From contig OX388343.1 of assembly GCA_947579665.1 (NCBI GenBank), positions 90,376,254-90,440,253 of the forward strand: DNA of 64,000 nucleotides. The letters run 5' to 3'. The notes under the pieces were generated by a model that ran no database searches, was not told the DNA's origin, and saw only the letters and a program-made list of their open reading frames with translations. This DNA comes from Sympetrum striolatum (Eukaryota; Arthropoda; Insecta; Odonata; Libellulidae). A program made the position numbers and the translations under genes. This document shows, piece after piece, positions 1-12,655 of this stretch (positions are counted from its first letter, which is position 1; each line of letters begins with the position of its first letter).

Positions 1-299
1 GGGCCGGGGACGGGGGGGGGAATTAGGATACTGGTTGGCCTATTGCTCGTGTGTTGATGAGTGATTTGAATGAGAATGTATGATGGTAGTTAGTTAGTAG
101 TTGTTAGTGTTTTACTTATTCTTTGGTGGTAGTTACTAACTTTTGTATGCAATTTATAATAACCCTCCAGGATGAGACTCTTCATCACTGGACCTGCAAT
201 TTGTCCCCTAGGTCCATCCAGGCATTGGTCCACCAATTCAACCCGGGTTGAAGGAGAGGACACAGGAATCCAGAAGAAGAACTAAGAAGAGTCCAATTA
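1..299. other. Unassigned non-coding DNA with a G-rich start
   Basis: The window opens with a G-rich run (about the first 20 bases) and then mixed-composition DNA. No ORF, RNA-like structure or recognised repeat end was seen. The short ORF beginning at 300 runs straight into low-complexity DNA and is not considered a gene. Confidence 0.5.
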
Positions 300-770
300 A
301 TGGATGAAGAATCACAAGAAGAAAGAAGACTGTGCGTGCGTATCGGTTCGTGTTCGTGTCGGTTCGTGAGCGTGCGTGCCGTTTCATTTGCGTGCGTGTC
401 TGTTAGTTGTATGTATGTCGGTTCGTTGCGTGCGTGTATTTTACATTACACATTGGGGCCCCAGTACAAAGGTATTCTTGTACATAGCCCTGCTAGCATG
501 GTAATTCACACAGGTCTACACATGCGTCATGCGTTATGTCACACATACGTCATGCGTCTACACATGGTATGGGGCAGGCCTGCTCAAGAATTTCATAGGT
601 ATTGTAGATATATTTACTTTTACTGTCCGTTGTCCTTACTTTTACTATCCGTTGTCCTTACTTTACTCGTCCGTTTCCGTCCGTTACGGTCCATTACGGT
701 CCGTTTCCGTCCGGCCGTATTTATTTCCATTTAGGTAGTCCTTCATAGAGTACCTAAATGGAAATGGGTT
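300..770. repeat. Degenerate low-complexity tract (GTGCGT and CCGTTNCGGT motifs) with a 15-bp hairpin
   Basis: Bases ~330-440 are a degenerate array of CGTGCG/GGTTCGTG words and ~620-720 a degenerate array of GTCCGTT/CCGTTACGGT words. The two arms of a perfect 15-bp inverted repeat lie at 723-737 and 751-765 (arm ATTTCCATTTAGGTA) around a 13-base loop. The 144-residue ORF across this tract translates simple sequence and shows no protein family. Confidence 0.6.
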
Positions 771-1699
771 TCTCATAGGCCTACTTTTGGGGATCTCTTT
801 TCCTTTAAAAAGAGAAACGCGCCCTGCTGTTACCTCAAAGGTGGTGTGGAAAGACAGCACTTCAGTCTAATAACAATTCCATTGAGTTTTGTTGATACAT
901 TTACCGAACATGAGTATATCATATGTGTGAGAGTTGCTCGTATGCTTCTTCTTATTAGTACTTTGATATATTGCCTTGTCTGTTGGGTTATTAACTGAAA
1001 TTAGGTCATATTTCTTATAATAATAATGCCATGTTATCAAATATTTATCTAACTTTCTACATTTTCAGAAATATTTTAGTATTAGCTTAATTTATTAGCA
1101 AAGTATAGCTTACAGTGTGTAGAAGTACGAAACCGGAATTTCCCTATAGATGGTGCCGGTGGTGGATTTTCAGGCCGAGATGTTGTGGCCAGGTATTTTT
1201 CTTTTGAAATGAATAAATCGATTTGCCGCCAGGTTTGTGAATTTAAAGTTATTTCTGTCGAGCTGTTTCTCTTTCCAATTTTGTGAGAGAACCCTTTCAC
1301 ATCGATCGAGTGTTCTCTTTTCATTACATTTATTTGTGCATGTCAACCCCTTTCAATTTGAGTCATTCGTGAATGTATTCACTTTTAAGTATACTTAATT
1401 GCATGATCTGCATAGCATTCCAGGATATTTACTCTGTTATACTCATAGCCATTTTTGATCTCTAATCAACTTTCCTGACAATTCTCTTCTGCTTTTATTG
1501 CAGCATTCTGCCTTTACATAAAGCCCTATAAAAGAAGCGAGATGACATTCTGTGACCCATCTTCTGGACCACATTGCAGACATCATGCTGTCAAATAACG
1601 GATTTAAGGCCCTCCAAAACGCTGCCCTCCGTCCAAATTCGAGATTTTGGGGGTTTTCCTCTCAACCAGGCAGGGTAATGTATTTTCTTCCCTTAAGAA
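771..1699. other. Gene-free interval
   Basis: I see no supported gene here. Bases ~1630-1730 (word ACCAGGCAGGGTAATG, then TTCTTCCC, then AAGAAAAGATGACTAC, then a word related to GCCTGG) are repeated at ~6400-6480, so the right part already belongs to the dispersed AT-rich repeat system that fills the next 13 kb. Confidence 0.45.
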
Positions 1700-2000
1700 A
1701 AGATGACTACCACCTGGCCTAGAGCCTACTTTTAGTCCTTATAAATAAATATAGTTCTGGCATTGCGATTTTCCTTCAACTTTCAAAAAATCCATTTAAT
1801 CATAACCTCTTAGGTAGGTAGGTACCATAATATTTATATTTTGTATGAGCATCTGTTAAATCATTTTCCTGCGTTGATTGATATACATGTTGGAATCCAA
1901 GCAAATTTAAGTTTGTCTTTGCGGGTTGATCACATTTTGTTTTATTCAATAACTGAATTGTGTACTGTAGCAACTGCAATATTATCTTGATATGTGTTTT

Positions 2001-2128
2001 TTACTTTCTCCATATACGAAGTATAGAGAATGTATTGTTTTCATGAAAAAATTCGACTTCGAGATTTCAACGGAAATACATGTTTTGTGGTCCCTAGAAC
2101 ACGTTTTGACCATTTTCGGAATGATGTC

Positions 2129-2208
<80 letters not shown>

Positions 2209-3080
2209 TGTGTGATAGTGGGCGGTCTAACGTGAAAACTATTATTCATATCAATACCAAACTTCATATATAGTACTGTGGTGTGTGCTGTCAGAGTTGA
2301 TTAGTTTTTGGAGTAAATCGGCCAACCGGAAGTCGAGCTTTATTCATTAAAGCTCATTTCCGGTTTTCAAAATATCTCCATAAATATGATATATACGTAA
2401 ATTGTATTAATTATAAAAGTTTTAGATAATATAATTTACTATAACTTTTGTATTTAACATATTTTTGTATCACCGGTTGATTAGGAGTTATTCGTAAAAC
2501 ACTGATAAACCGGAAGAAGATGATTATGTACTTTGTGGGCGCTCTAACATGAAAACTATTTGTCGGATCAACACCAAATTTCATATGAAGTTCTTCTATT
2601 ACAGTCTTTAGAGTTGATTAGTTTTTGGAGTAAATCGGTTAACCGGAATACGAGCTTCATTCTTCAAAGCTCATTTCCGGTTTTCAAAATATCTCCATAA
2701 ATATTATGTTTAGGTATATACTATTATTTGTAAATGTTTTAGTAAATATAATTTACTATAACTTTTGTATGAAACATATTTTCGTATCACTGATTGTTTA
2801 AGAGTTATTCATGAAATACTGATAAACCGGAAGTTGCTGATTATGTACTTAGTGGGCGCTCTGGGCGCTGGGGCAAAAGTCCAATTTCATTGATTTTCGT
2901 TGAACATGTCCCAAAAAACATTATTTATAATGTTTGTGACATAAAAGATAATATGATATAAATTAATCACTTATCTTCCAAGTTTAGATTGAACACAGAG
3001 TTCGAAAATACTGTCATAGATAAATCTCGTATTTACATCTTATATATGGGGAAAGTCATGTGCTGGCCACATCAGATTTA
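2001..3080 (-). mobile_element. Composite repeat with terminal palindrome, (TG)n run and internal tandem units
   Basis: One end (2002-2031) is a near-perfect palindrome made of CTTTCTC and its complement around CATATACGAAGTATAG. The other end reads GTCATGTGCTGGCCACATC near 3053-3072. Internally there are two ~330-bp tandem units (about 2215-2545 and 2545-2870) sharing words such as GTTGATTAGTTTTTGGAGTA and TCATTTCCGGTTTTCAAAAT. The same terminal sequences, in the opposite orientation, flank the element at 28150-28996, which defines the boundaries. No ORF. Strand is given relative to the 28-kb copy, where the tRNA-like head is on the plus strand. Confidence 0.65.
2128..2214. repeat. (TG)n microsatellite
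   Basis: About 85 bases of nearly pure TG dinucleotides with a few TATG interruptions. ORFs reading VCVCVC through it are artefacts of the repeat. Confidence 0.95.
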
Positions 3081-6000
3081 TAGATATGCCTTTGTGTTCA
3101 TTTCTACATTATTATATTCTTAATAGCCTTGAAATAATAAAATTTTCTTTCATAAAAGACCATTTTATTAGATCTAGGTTATCTCTCTTTGCCATAATGA
3201 CATTTTTCTTAAGTGCCTGAATGAATATTTGGATTTTTTGTTAGAATGTTTGAGTTTTTTGATATTTTAAATTAAATTTATTGATATATTTAATTTACCC
3301 TTTCATTCTCAGCCTTATTTAAAGCTGGTTGCCACTGTTATGCCTTTATTTTATGCTTCACATTTTATTCTTGAAGTTTTTATGGACGTTTCCTTATGAT
3401 TATTTCTACTCTACTTCTACGTAACATTAGAATATGGTGTTACTATTGGCATGATATTAGAATCTGTATATTAGTGATTCCATTCATTTTCATTTTGGAA
3501 AATCATTATACTATTATAATATATATGTTGTAGCTGCAAGATTCTTTTCATGGGTGTGTTGCATTTGTTTCTATATTTTTACTATATCTTGTATATTTGT
3601 GTTAACCAACCTTTCTTTTTAGCATTTACTGTTCTATTTGTATCCTTTACTCCTTAGGTCATAATACATTACATTATACTATAGGTTTTTAAAAGGGTTG
3701 CTTTATGGTTTTTTAATACAACACAACAATCATTTTGCTGTTGTGATGTATAAATGGCATTGCTATTTTTCTTTACCAACTTTCAAGCATATTTTTAATC
3801 ATTACGCTGTTGGTATTATTATAATATATTAATCCCTCTGTAATGAAATTTTTCCTTAGGATAAGAATGAATATTTGGATTCTGTTTCTGAACTTTCGAT
3901 ATTTTATAATCAAATCTGTTGTCAATTTGCATATTCCATTTTCCTTTTCAATATTTTTATCATCACATATTATTATGCTTGATTCTATTGTGTTGTATTC
4001 TTGCAATCTTCTTGTTTCAATGCAATCTGCTTTCTTTTTATAATTCAATGTTTCATTATTTATTTCTTTTATTCATTTATTTTGTTGCTAATGTTCTTTA
4101 CCCCCATTCAAATAGTTCTGCTCAAGAGTTCATGCACTACATATTATTTCAGTGAATTCTGGTTTAATCTGTTATCCTGAGTGTACAAGTTTGGGTAAAT
4201 GCAAGTCCATTAGCTTTGCCCATCTTATTTCTTGTTCTATTTTTGTTTCTTTGCTTTGGTTGTGTGGTTTTATCACATCCGTTCATCTGACTCCTCTTAC
4301 CAATCTGTAAGGAGATATTGTTTGCCATATTTCATTGCATTTGTCATAATTATGCCTGAATTTACGATTTCCGAATTACGAATTATATTTTAAGTAATTA
4401 TAAATGTATACATATGGTAATTTATACATGAAAAACATAACAGTAAATTAAAATATGGCGTTGCTACTTGTATGATATCTGACAATAGATATTAGTAATT
4501 CTTGCTCTTCATAAATTTGTTACATAACCTTTCTATTCCTATAACATTAGCTGGTCTTCTTTTTGAAAATTTTTTCTTTTAAGAGTATCAAAAAATATGA
4601 GTTGACTATTTCTAAACATTCATTATACTCATATATGTATTTTATGTTCATCTAATTTTCTTTACTGATAAGGCATTTTCATAGATCTAGGTTATTTCTG
4701 TATGCATATTGACATTTTTCTTAAGGGTCTGAAAATTTGAAATTTTGGTATTATGTTTGTGAGTTTTTTGGTATTTTAAAGTATTTCCAAATCAAATCTC
4801 TCAATATATCCTTTTCATCCTCAGTGTTAGTTAATGCTATAGTTTTACTTGATGTTGTATTTAGTATACTTATGCAGTCTACTTGCTTCAATGCGATCTA
4901 CTTTCTTTTCATAATTTATGGTTCCTATCCTATTTTCTCTCTGTTCCATCTGTTTGAAATATCTCTCCAATTTATAAGGGAATATGATTGCCCTATTTCA
5001 TGGCATTATCCATCTTTTAGCTTCAGTTAATGCTTTACTCCCCTTTTTCATTTTTGACATATTCATAGACATTTCCATATGATAATTTATGCTCGAAAAA
5101 CATAGCTATGAATTAAAATATAGTATTGCTACTTGTATGATTTCAGAATTTAGATATCAGTGATTTCATTCATTTTCATAATGGATAATCATTATACTAT
5201 CATAATATAGAAGGTTTAGATGCAGAAGTCTTTTCATGGTTGTTTTGCATATGTTTCTATTTTTTTAGAATTTCTTGTTTATTAGTGTTTACCAACCTTT
5301 CTTTTCAGCATTTACTATTCTTTTTTATGCTTTTCTGTTTTATCCTTGGCTCTTGCAGTCATATTATAGCTTACTATTGATTAAGTGTTATCATGTTTCA
5401 TAAAGGATTCTCTTTTATTTTTTTTAATACACAATCAATAAAAATCTTGCTCTTCTTTAATAGTTATGGCCTTGCCTACACCAACTTCCAAAAATGCATT
5501 CAATCATTACATCTTCGGTACTTTAATATTTAGATTATTCTATCTACATCTGTTAAATTATTTTCCTGTGTAGAGTGATATAAAAGTTGGTATCCAAGCA
5601 AATTTAAGTTTGTATTTGAGAGTTTATAAAAATTTATTTTAATCTATTTGAATTGGACTGTTGCAACTGCACCATTCTTTTGATAGGTATTTCTTAATTA
5701 TGATTTAATATTTTACACTGTCTGACCAATTCTTTTGCATTGTGACTGATTGGATGATATTTTTGTTTACTTTGTTTAGTTAACATCTATTTAAACTATG
5801 CATCAATGTTATCATAAAATTTGTAAAGTCATAATTTTTCATATGTACTTTTCTGTCTTTTATCTGATTCATAATTCTCTCCATTCACAATTAAAATATA
5901 CATGTATAGTAACATTGAAAGCCAAAATGGAGAATTAGAATTTATAATGTTATTATTTGCATTGGTAATTGAAATTCTCGGAGGAGGAATCACTACAATA

Positions 6001-8904
6001 TCATAATATAAAAGACAAGGCTTTAAGACTTTTTCAGTTGTTTTTTTGTACGTTTCTATCATTTATTAATTTCTTGTTTATGTCCCTTTTATGCTATTCT
6101 GTTTTATCCTTAGCACTTGCAGTCATATTGTAGCCTGCTGTATTATCATGTTACTTAAATGCTTCTCTTTTATAGTTTTTAAATACATACTTAACCATAA
6201 TCTTGTTCTTATTATATATCTACTGCTTACATATATATATATATATATATAGGCAATATTGAAACTTTCAGTTTTTTAAGTTATTTTAATTTCATAGTAG
6301 TTTATAGTAATTACTTGTATGCTTAATTGTATGATTTTAATTGTAAATTATATGATGTACTGTGTTTGGGAAGTTTTTGGGTATTTTCCTCTTAACTAGT
6401 GTGACTACCAGGCAGGGTAATGTATTTTCTTCCCCTGAGAAAAGATGACTACTGCCTGGGGTAGAGCTTACTGGTAGTACTTATAATTTAATGAATAAAT
6501 ATAGTTATGGCATTGCTATTTTCCTTCATTAACTTTTCAAAAATCTGTTTAATCATTACATATTAGGTACCATAACATTTAGATTATTCTATGTGCATCT
6601 GTCAAATTATTTCCTTAATAGAGTGATATCCAAGTTGGTATCCAAGCAAATTTAAATTTGTTTTTGTAGGTTGAATACATTTTATTTTAATCAATACCTG
6701 AATTGGACTGTAGCAACTGCATTATTATCTTGATAGGTGTTCCTTATTTATGATTTAATATTTTCCTCTGTTCCACAAACTCTGTTGCATTCTTACTTTG
6801 ATCAAATGGTAACTTTGTTTACTTTGTTTAGTTGTTTAAGTTTTACAACTCCCCTGGCTAGGTGTATTGCTGAGTTTCTCATTTAATTTATAAGCCATAC
6901 CTGTGAATATGACTCAGGTTCTATTAATCTCACTTCTATCTTTTCAGTTCTATACATTGCTATTTTTGGTAATAACTTTGTGTTACTTTCTATTTTATTA
7001 TATTTAGAATATCCCTTTACCTTAAAATAATGGAATTTTCTTTCCTGAAAGGGCTTTTTATTAGATCTAGGTTATCTCTATCTGCATGATGCCTTTTTCC
7101 TTAAGGGTCTGAATAAATATTTGGTTTTTTTGGTGGAATGTTTCCAAGTTTTTGATATCTTAAAATCAAATTTCTTGATATTTTGCATTTTTCCTTTTCA
7201 TTTTCAGTTTTGGTTAAAGCTATGATTTTGTTTGATGTAATATGCAGTATTCTTGCAGTTTAATTGCTTCAACGTGATCTGCTTTCTTTTTATAACTCAA
7301 GGTTTCCTTCCTATATTTTATATTCATTTATCTTATTGCTATAATTCTTATATAAATTGGACTGTAGCTACTGCAACATTACCTTGATAGATGTTTCTTA
7401 TTTATGATTTAATATTTTACACTCTTCCACAAACAATGTTGCATTTTTACTTTGATTGGATGGTATTGCTGTTTACTTTGTTTAGTCCTTCAAATTTTAC
7501 AACTATTCTGGCCAGGTGTATTGCTGTGTTGCTAGTTTACTTAATATGCCATACCTGTGAATATGACTCTGGTTCTATTTATATCAAAGTTCTATATCTT
7601 GATATTTTTTGTTATGACTTTGTGTTCTTTTCTACGTTATTATATTTTTAATAGCCTAATTCCTTAACATAATAAATTTTTCTTGTTTCTTTTTTTGTTT
7701 TTTAAAATTTTGAGTTCTTTAATATTGTAAAATAAATTTCTTGATATTTTTAATTTACCCTTTTCATTCTCATTGTCAGTGTTAGTTAAAGCTATTTGCC
7801 ATATTTATGCCTTAGTTTATGCTGTACTCTACATTTTATTCTTGAATTTTTTATGATGTGATTAATTATACTTGCAAAACATAACAGTAAATTAAAATAT
7901 TATGTTGCTACTGGTATGATATCAGAATCTAGATATTATTGATTTGATTCATTTTCATTATGGATAATCATTATACTATCATAATATATAAGATGTAGCT
8001 GCAAGTTTCTTTTCATGGGTGTTTTGCATGTTACTATTTCTTGTTTATTTATTTTATCCAAGCTTTCTTTTTAGCATTTACTATTCTGTTTTTATCCTTG
8101 TCTCTTGAGGTCATACTTACTGTATATTTAAGGTTTTTAAAGGGTGCATTTATGGTATTTTAGTACAGTCCAAGCCAAAATTAATGCAGCACCTCCCTAG
8201 CGATCCTAACAACCGATGGTGAGTTAATTTTGGCCAGGTGTGTACAACATAGCAATCATTTTGCTGTTTTGATGTATAAATGGCATTGCTATTTTTCTTT
8301 ACCAACTTTCAAACATCTATTTAATCGTTACATTGTACGTAGGTATTATTATTATATATTATTATTATATCAGATTTTTCTATCTGCATCTGCCAAATCG
8401 TATTCCTGTACTAAGTGATGTTTTTAGTATCTCAGCTAACTTAATTTTGTCTTTTTGGATTGGTTTTAATTTATTTTAGTCAATGCCTGAATTGTATTTT
8501 ATTAACTTAACTGCAGCATTATTTGATAGCTCTTTTTCGATCATATTTTTAATAGCATATTACATTAACATAATTTTTTTACTATGAAGGGATGTGTCAT
8601 TGGGTCTAGTTTACTTCTCTATGTGTAATGACATATTTTCTTATGGTAAGAATGAATATTTGGATTATGTTTCTGAATTTTTGATATTTTATAATCAAAT
8701 TTGTTGTCAATTTGCATTTAAGATTTTGATTTTCAGTATTTTTATCATCAGATATTATTATGCTTGATTCTATTCTATGTAGTATTCTTGCTATCTTCTT
8801 GTTTCAATGCAATCTGCTTTCTTTTTATAATTAAATGTTTCCCTTTCTATTTCCTTTATTCATTTATTTCGTTGTTAATTTTCTTTATCTCCATTCAAAT
8901 AGTT

Positions 8905-9115
8905 CAGCTCAAGAGTTCATGCGCTACATATTATTTCAGTGTATTCTGGGTGAATCTCTTATCCTGCGTTTACAATTTTGGGTAAATGCAAGTCTACTGG
9001 CTTTGTCAACTTTATTATGCTCAAGATTTCATGCTCTACATGTTATAATAGTGTATTTTGGGTGAATTTTTTATCCTGCATTTACAATTTTGGGTAAATG
9101 CAAGTCCATTAGTTT
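8905..9115. repeat. Tandem pair of ~110-bp module S units
   Basis: Two adjacent copies of the same module (8905-9000 and 9017-9112) both run from a word like CAAGAGTTCATGCGCTACAT to TTTTGGGTAAATGCAAGTC. Single copies occur at ~4120 and ~11905. The duplicated pair indicates local tandem duplication. Confidence 0.65.
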
Positions 9116-9549
9116 TTCCCACTATATTTTTTGTTCTATTTTTGTTTCTTTGCTTTGGTTTTGTGGTTCAATCCAGTCCGTCCAAATGACTCATCTCAGC
9201 AATTCATAAGGAGATATATTTTCCATATTTCATTGCATTAGCCATAATTATGCCTGAATTTATGATTTACTCTATATTTTTGTCTTTAAGTATTTATAGA
9301 TTTATACAAATGATTATTTATACCTGGAATACATAACAGTAAATTAAAATATTGTGCTGCTACTTTATGTTATTTGACACAAGATATTAGCCATTCTTGC
9401 TCTTTATAAATTTGTTGCATCACCTTTCTTTGCCTATAACATTAGCTGGTCTTCTTTTTGAATAGTTTTTCTTTTAAGAATATCTATAAATAAGAGTTAA
9501 CTATTTCTATGCTCATCATGCTCCTATGTATGTATTTTATGTTCATCTT

Positions 9550-11150
9550 TGATTCTATTCCATAAAACAAGTGAAGTGATGTCTCAAAGTATAAAATATC
9601 CTGTTAAAAATACTATTGCGCAAGAGGCTTGTCACATTATTTATAAAAACCAATTTAAAAAAAGATTGGTTTGATATGATATTGTTCTGTTTATCTCTGC
9701 ATTCTCATAGCAAATTTTAGATATTGTGTTGTAAATTAGAATATAGTCAAATTTGTAGATATTAATCTCTCTACTGACGCCTTATCTATTTTGTTTGATT
9801 TCTGAGTATGATAATTTTTTATTTGATTGGAGGTAGAAATTCTTGATGTTTTCTGATTCCTTTACAGTTTCTGTTAGCTAATCCATCCCTTCTATGCAAT
9901 GCATTTTACCCTTATAATATTGTTTTGATTAAATCAATTCTACTTCAGTGACTAGCATTTACTTTGAGTGTTTTTATGTATAAGCTTTTAAGCTATTGAT
10001 ATTGCTATTGCGAATGATTCTTCAGTTCAAGACTTATTTATTAGTTAGACTTTATTATTCAACAGAGCATAAGCAAGTGCTACTCATTTAGGTAGTCTTT
10101 TGAAAGTTAAGTTGTTCAACTGTTCTTTTGAATTTTTTGTTTAATTTTAAACTAGAATGTGGTGTTGTACTTTTTCATTCCTTTCACTAAGATGTTTATG
10201 TATATATTTTAATGATTTGCCTCATTTAATCTGCAGGACTCTGTGGTGTACTTTTTAGCATGCTAATCTTGCAACACTGAGGTCCTGGGTTCAAATCCTG
10301 GTTAGGGCATGGTTATGAGTGTATGTTATAAAAAAATGAGGTTTATTTTAAGAATGGTTATCATCAACTAAAAGATGCCCAACGATAAAGACTATTTATT
10401 ATTATTATGAGCTAATTGGTTATATGATTTCTAATTAATTCCTTTTATGCTTTGGGAACTTTGAATCCTGTTAATCTGTGCCTTAAGATTTTAAACTGAG
10501 GTATTTATTCTACCATATAGTGAATTATTACAGCTTCAATTCTTCTAACATACGATTATTGATTTTATTGTAAAATGTAAATGGATATAGAATTTTGTAA
10601 TACAGTATACCTCTGGTATTGGCGTATCATCAATGGGCCAGCTGATTCAATGCTGGAACTTTACCAATTACTTTGCAATTCAGTGCATCAATGCTTGCTT
10701 ATATGCATGGCTTGAATCCGTATGGAAATCTGTATATTTTGACTAATGCTTTGTATATTCTCATGAATATGCTGCTACTTGTGATTCGTTTTCTTAATTT
10801 TATTCACAATTTATTTAATAAAATTACTGTGTTGAAAAAGCACAATCTAAATAATTGTTTTGGTTTGATTCTAAATACATATGGTATATGCCAGGCCAAA
10901 CATTTCCCTCGTAAAGATAAATTTGAATATGAAATAAACAAGAGCTTGGAGAAATAATAATTATCATCTATTTCATTTATCATTTATCCCTAATCCTTTC
11001 ATTCTTGAAAAATTCACCTCTGATTGACTTTAGCAACTCTGCTCATATGATAATGTAGCAGGATGATACAAACTGCATACATTTACATGCTTTCAATTAA
11101 TAACTTTGTTCTGAATTTACTTATATCTATGTATTGTAGATAATATGATT
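9550..11150. other. Gene-free AT-rich DNA
   Basis: Apart from the SINE at ~10250-10400 I see nothing assignable. A pogo-like terminal word, ACAGTATACCTC, occurs near 10600, but no matching right end was found. The 94-residue ORF at 10673-10957 has hydrophobic stretches expected of AT-rich translation and no recognisable family. Confidence 0.45.
10255..10405 (+). mobile_element. tRNA-derived SINE-like element
   Basis: A polymerase III B-box-like word (GGGTTCAAATCC) lies at about 10288 and is preceded by TAGCATGCTAATCTTGCAAC, which resembles a tRNA D-arm/A-box region. The body is followed by a TTTATTATTATTATG tail at ~10395. The head resembles that of the SINE at 27960 (TTAGCATGCCTACATG, then a B-box), so both probably belong to one tRNA-derived class. 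It is not a functional tRNA because no acceptor stem can be paired. Confidence 0.6.
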
Positions 11151-11317
11151 TTTTTAAATCAAGTATGTAGTCTGTTCAAAAAAAAGACTGGAGACTAGTC
11201 TTACCACTCGTGATATGTATCAGTCTCACTAATCTCACTGTCGCATGTGCTAGGATCTAGGACAACTTTCCTAGCGCAAATGGGTTAAGAGCATGAAAAA
11301 TTATTCCTAAGTCCTTA

Positions 11318-11548
11318 TCTTTTAGATGGTGGAAACACCACTTCAGAGCGAACGTGCTTGAGCAAGTTGGCTTTTCCTCATCACTTACATGACGGATGTT
11401 ATATATCCGGAAATACGACAGGATGTTGTTGAATTTCTTCCTCCAAGTGTTAGTTATTGTGTTCCTTTGGAGAAGGACACGCATAGTGGAGTGTATTCAC
11501 ATTTACTTGCTGCGATTGAAACTGTTGACACTTTTTTATTGGTTGAGT
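11318..11548 (+). pseudogene. Coding-like island of unknown family
   Basis: After a possible splice acceptor (TTATCTTTTAG) the frame starting ATGGTGGAAACACC reads for about 77 codons with one internal TGA. It includes residues such as YPEIRQDVVEFLPPSVSYC and EKDTHSGVYSHLLAAIETVD. Codon composition is less AT-biased than the surrounding repeats. A second island at ~11760-11880 also reads protein-like in two frames. The island begins somewhere after 11150 and ends at ~11903, where module S resumes, so it behaves as an insertion. I do not recognise the family. It may be a retrocopy or transposon coding fragment. Confidence 0.3.
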
Positions 11549-12192
11549 AGGTGGATTACTTTGTGTGTTAGACTCAGCTTGGAATTTGGACATTCAAAAA
11601 TCGCGTTCTATTCATAAAGCACTTATTTATGTAAGTAAAGAGGTCAAAGGTCTTCTGGCAAATGTTTCTGTGTTTAAGTTAAATGTTTATTATCAGTGTG
11701 TGGGCTAAAAGTTAGGGTTAAGGTTGTTCGGTTAACATCTTTTAATTGTTCAGACCCTTTCGTCTTCAAACGTCATTTGCAATACAAGTTTTTGCAGCAG
11801 TTCCATTCGCAGGTTCACAAGGACCAAGTCAGGAAATTTCATGGATTGAAAGAGTACTTGAAATCACATTGTCCTTGGGCTGACTGTTGCTCACCTTCAT
11901 CATGAGTTCATGCGCTACATATTATTTCAGTGTATTCTGGGTGAATCTCTTATTCTGCGTTTACAATTTTGGGTAAATGCAAGTCCATTAGTTTTGCCTA
12001 CTATATTTCTTGTTCTATTTTTGTGTCTTTGCTTTGGTTTTGTGGTTCAATCCCATCTGTCCATCTGACTCATCTCACCAATTGGTAAGGAGATACAATT
12101 TCCTTATTTCATTGTATTAGCCATAATTATGCCTGAATTTACAATTTTTCCTGTATTTTCATCTTTAAATATATATAGATGTATACATATGA

Positions 12193-12655
12193 CTAGCAGT
12201 TTCCTACTGCCTGCTCCGCAGGCAGGTTAGTTCCCTTACGTTTGATGGGGCAGCATCTAAAGGTATTCGAGGCCTTCGTCAAAGATTCCTAAAAAGTAGA
12301 TAATGTCAGAGACCGCAAAGTCGGGACCTCACCCTCAGCAGTGAGATCAACTGATAAAGACTTAACTATGTTAAATGACGCGCAAGCGATAGGTAAGCGG
12401 CGTTCGTCATCCCAAAAGAAAATGTCTCCAACTGCGCTCATTTTCCAGATTTTTTTCAGTTTTTCGCCCGTTTTGCACCTCTAAACTCAACCAAAAAATT
12501 TAAATTTTTGCTAGCCTGTGCGTGCAGGCCGTCCGCCTCCAGCGCACTAAAAATCGTTGCAGGAGATTGAATTTAGACTCAGATTTTGCTAAAAGTGTTA
12601 CATCCCTTTTTTGAGGACAGATGGACGGACACGATTCTGTCTTAATATATATAGA
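12193..12655 (-). mobile_element. Non-autonomous Helitron (463 bp)
   Basis: Read on the minus strand, the element starts with TCTATATATATTAAGACAG and ends with a hairpin (CTGCCTGC-GGA-GCAGGCAG) followed by TAGGAAACTG and CTAG. These are the 5' TC and the 3' hairpin plus CTRR that define Helitrons. It sits between host A and T without a target duplication. The uninterrupted paralogous module at ~9305-9325 reads AAATGATTATTTATACC, the predicted empty site. No Rep/helicase ORF is present, so it would depend on an autonomous relative. Confidence 0.88.

Noticed and set aside
300..734. 144-residue ORF
   Set aside because: It covers GTGCGT and CCGTT low-complexity arrays, shows no domain, and lies in a simple-sequence tract.
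1992..2273. ORFs of 93 and 61 residues reading VCVCVC
   Set aside because: They are translations of the (TG)n microsatellite.
10673..10957. 94-residue ORF rich in hydrophobic residues
   Set aside because: AT-rich DNA produces such peptides by chance; there is no motif, no splice context and no homologous copy in the window.
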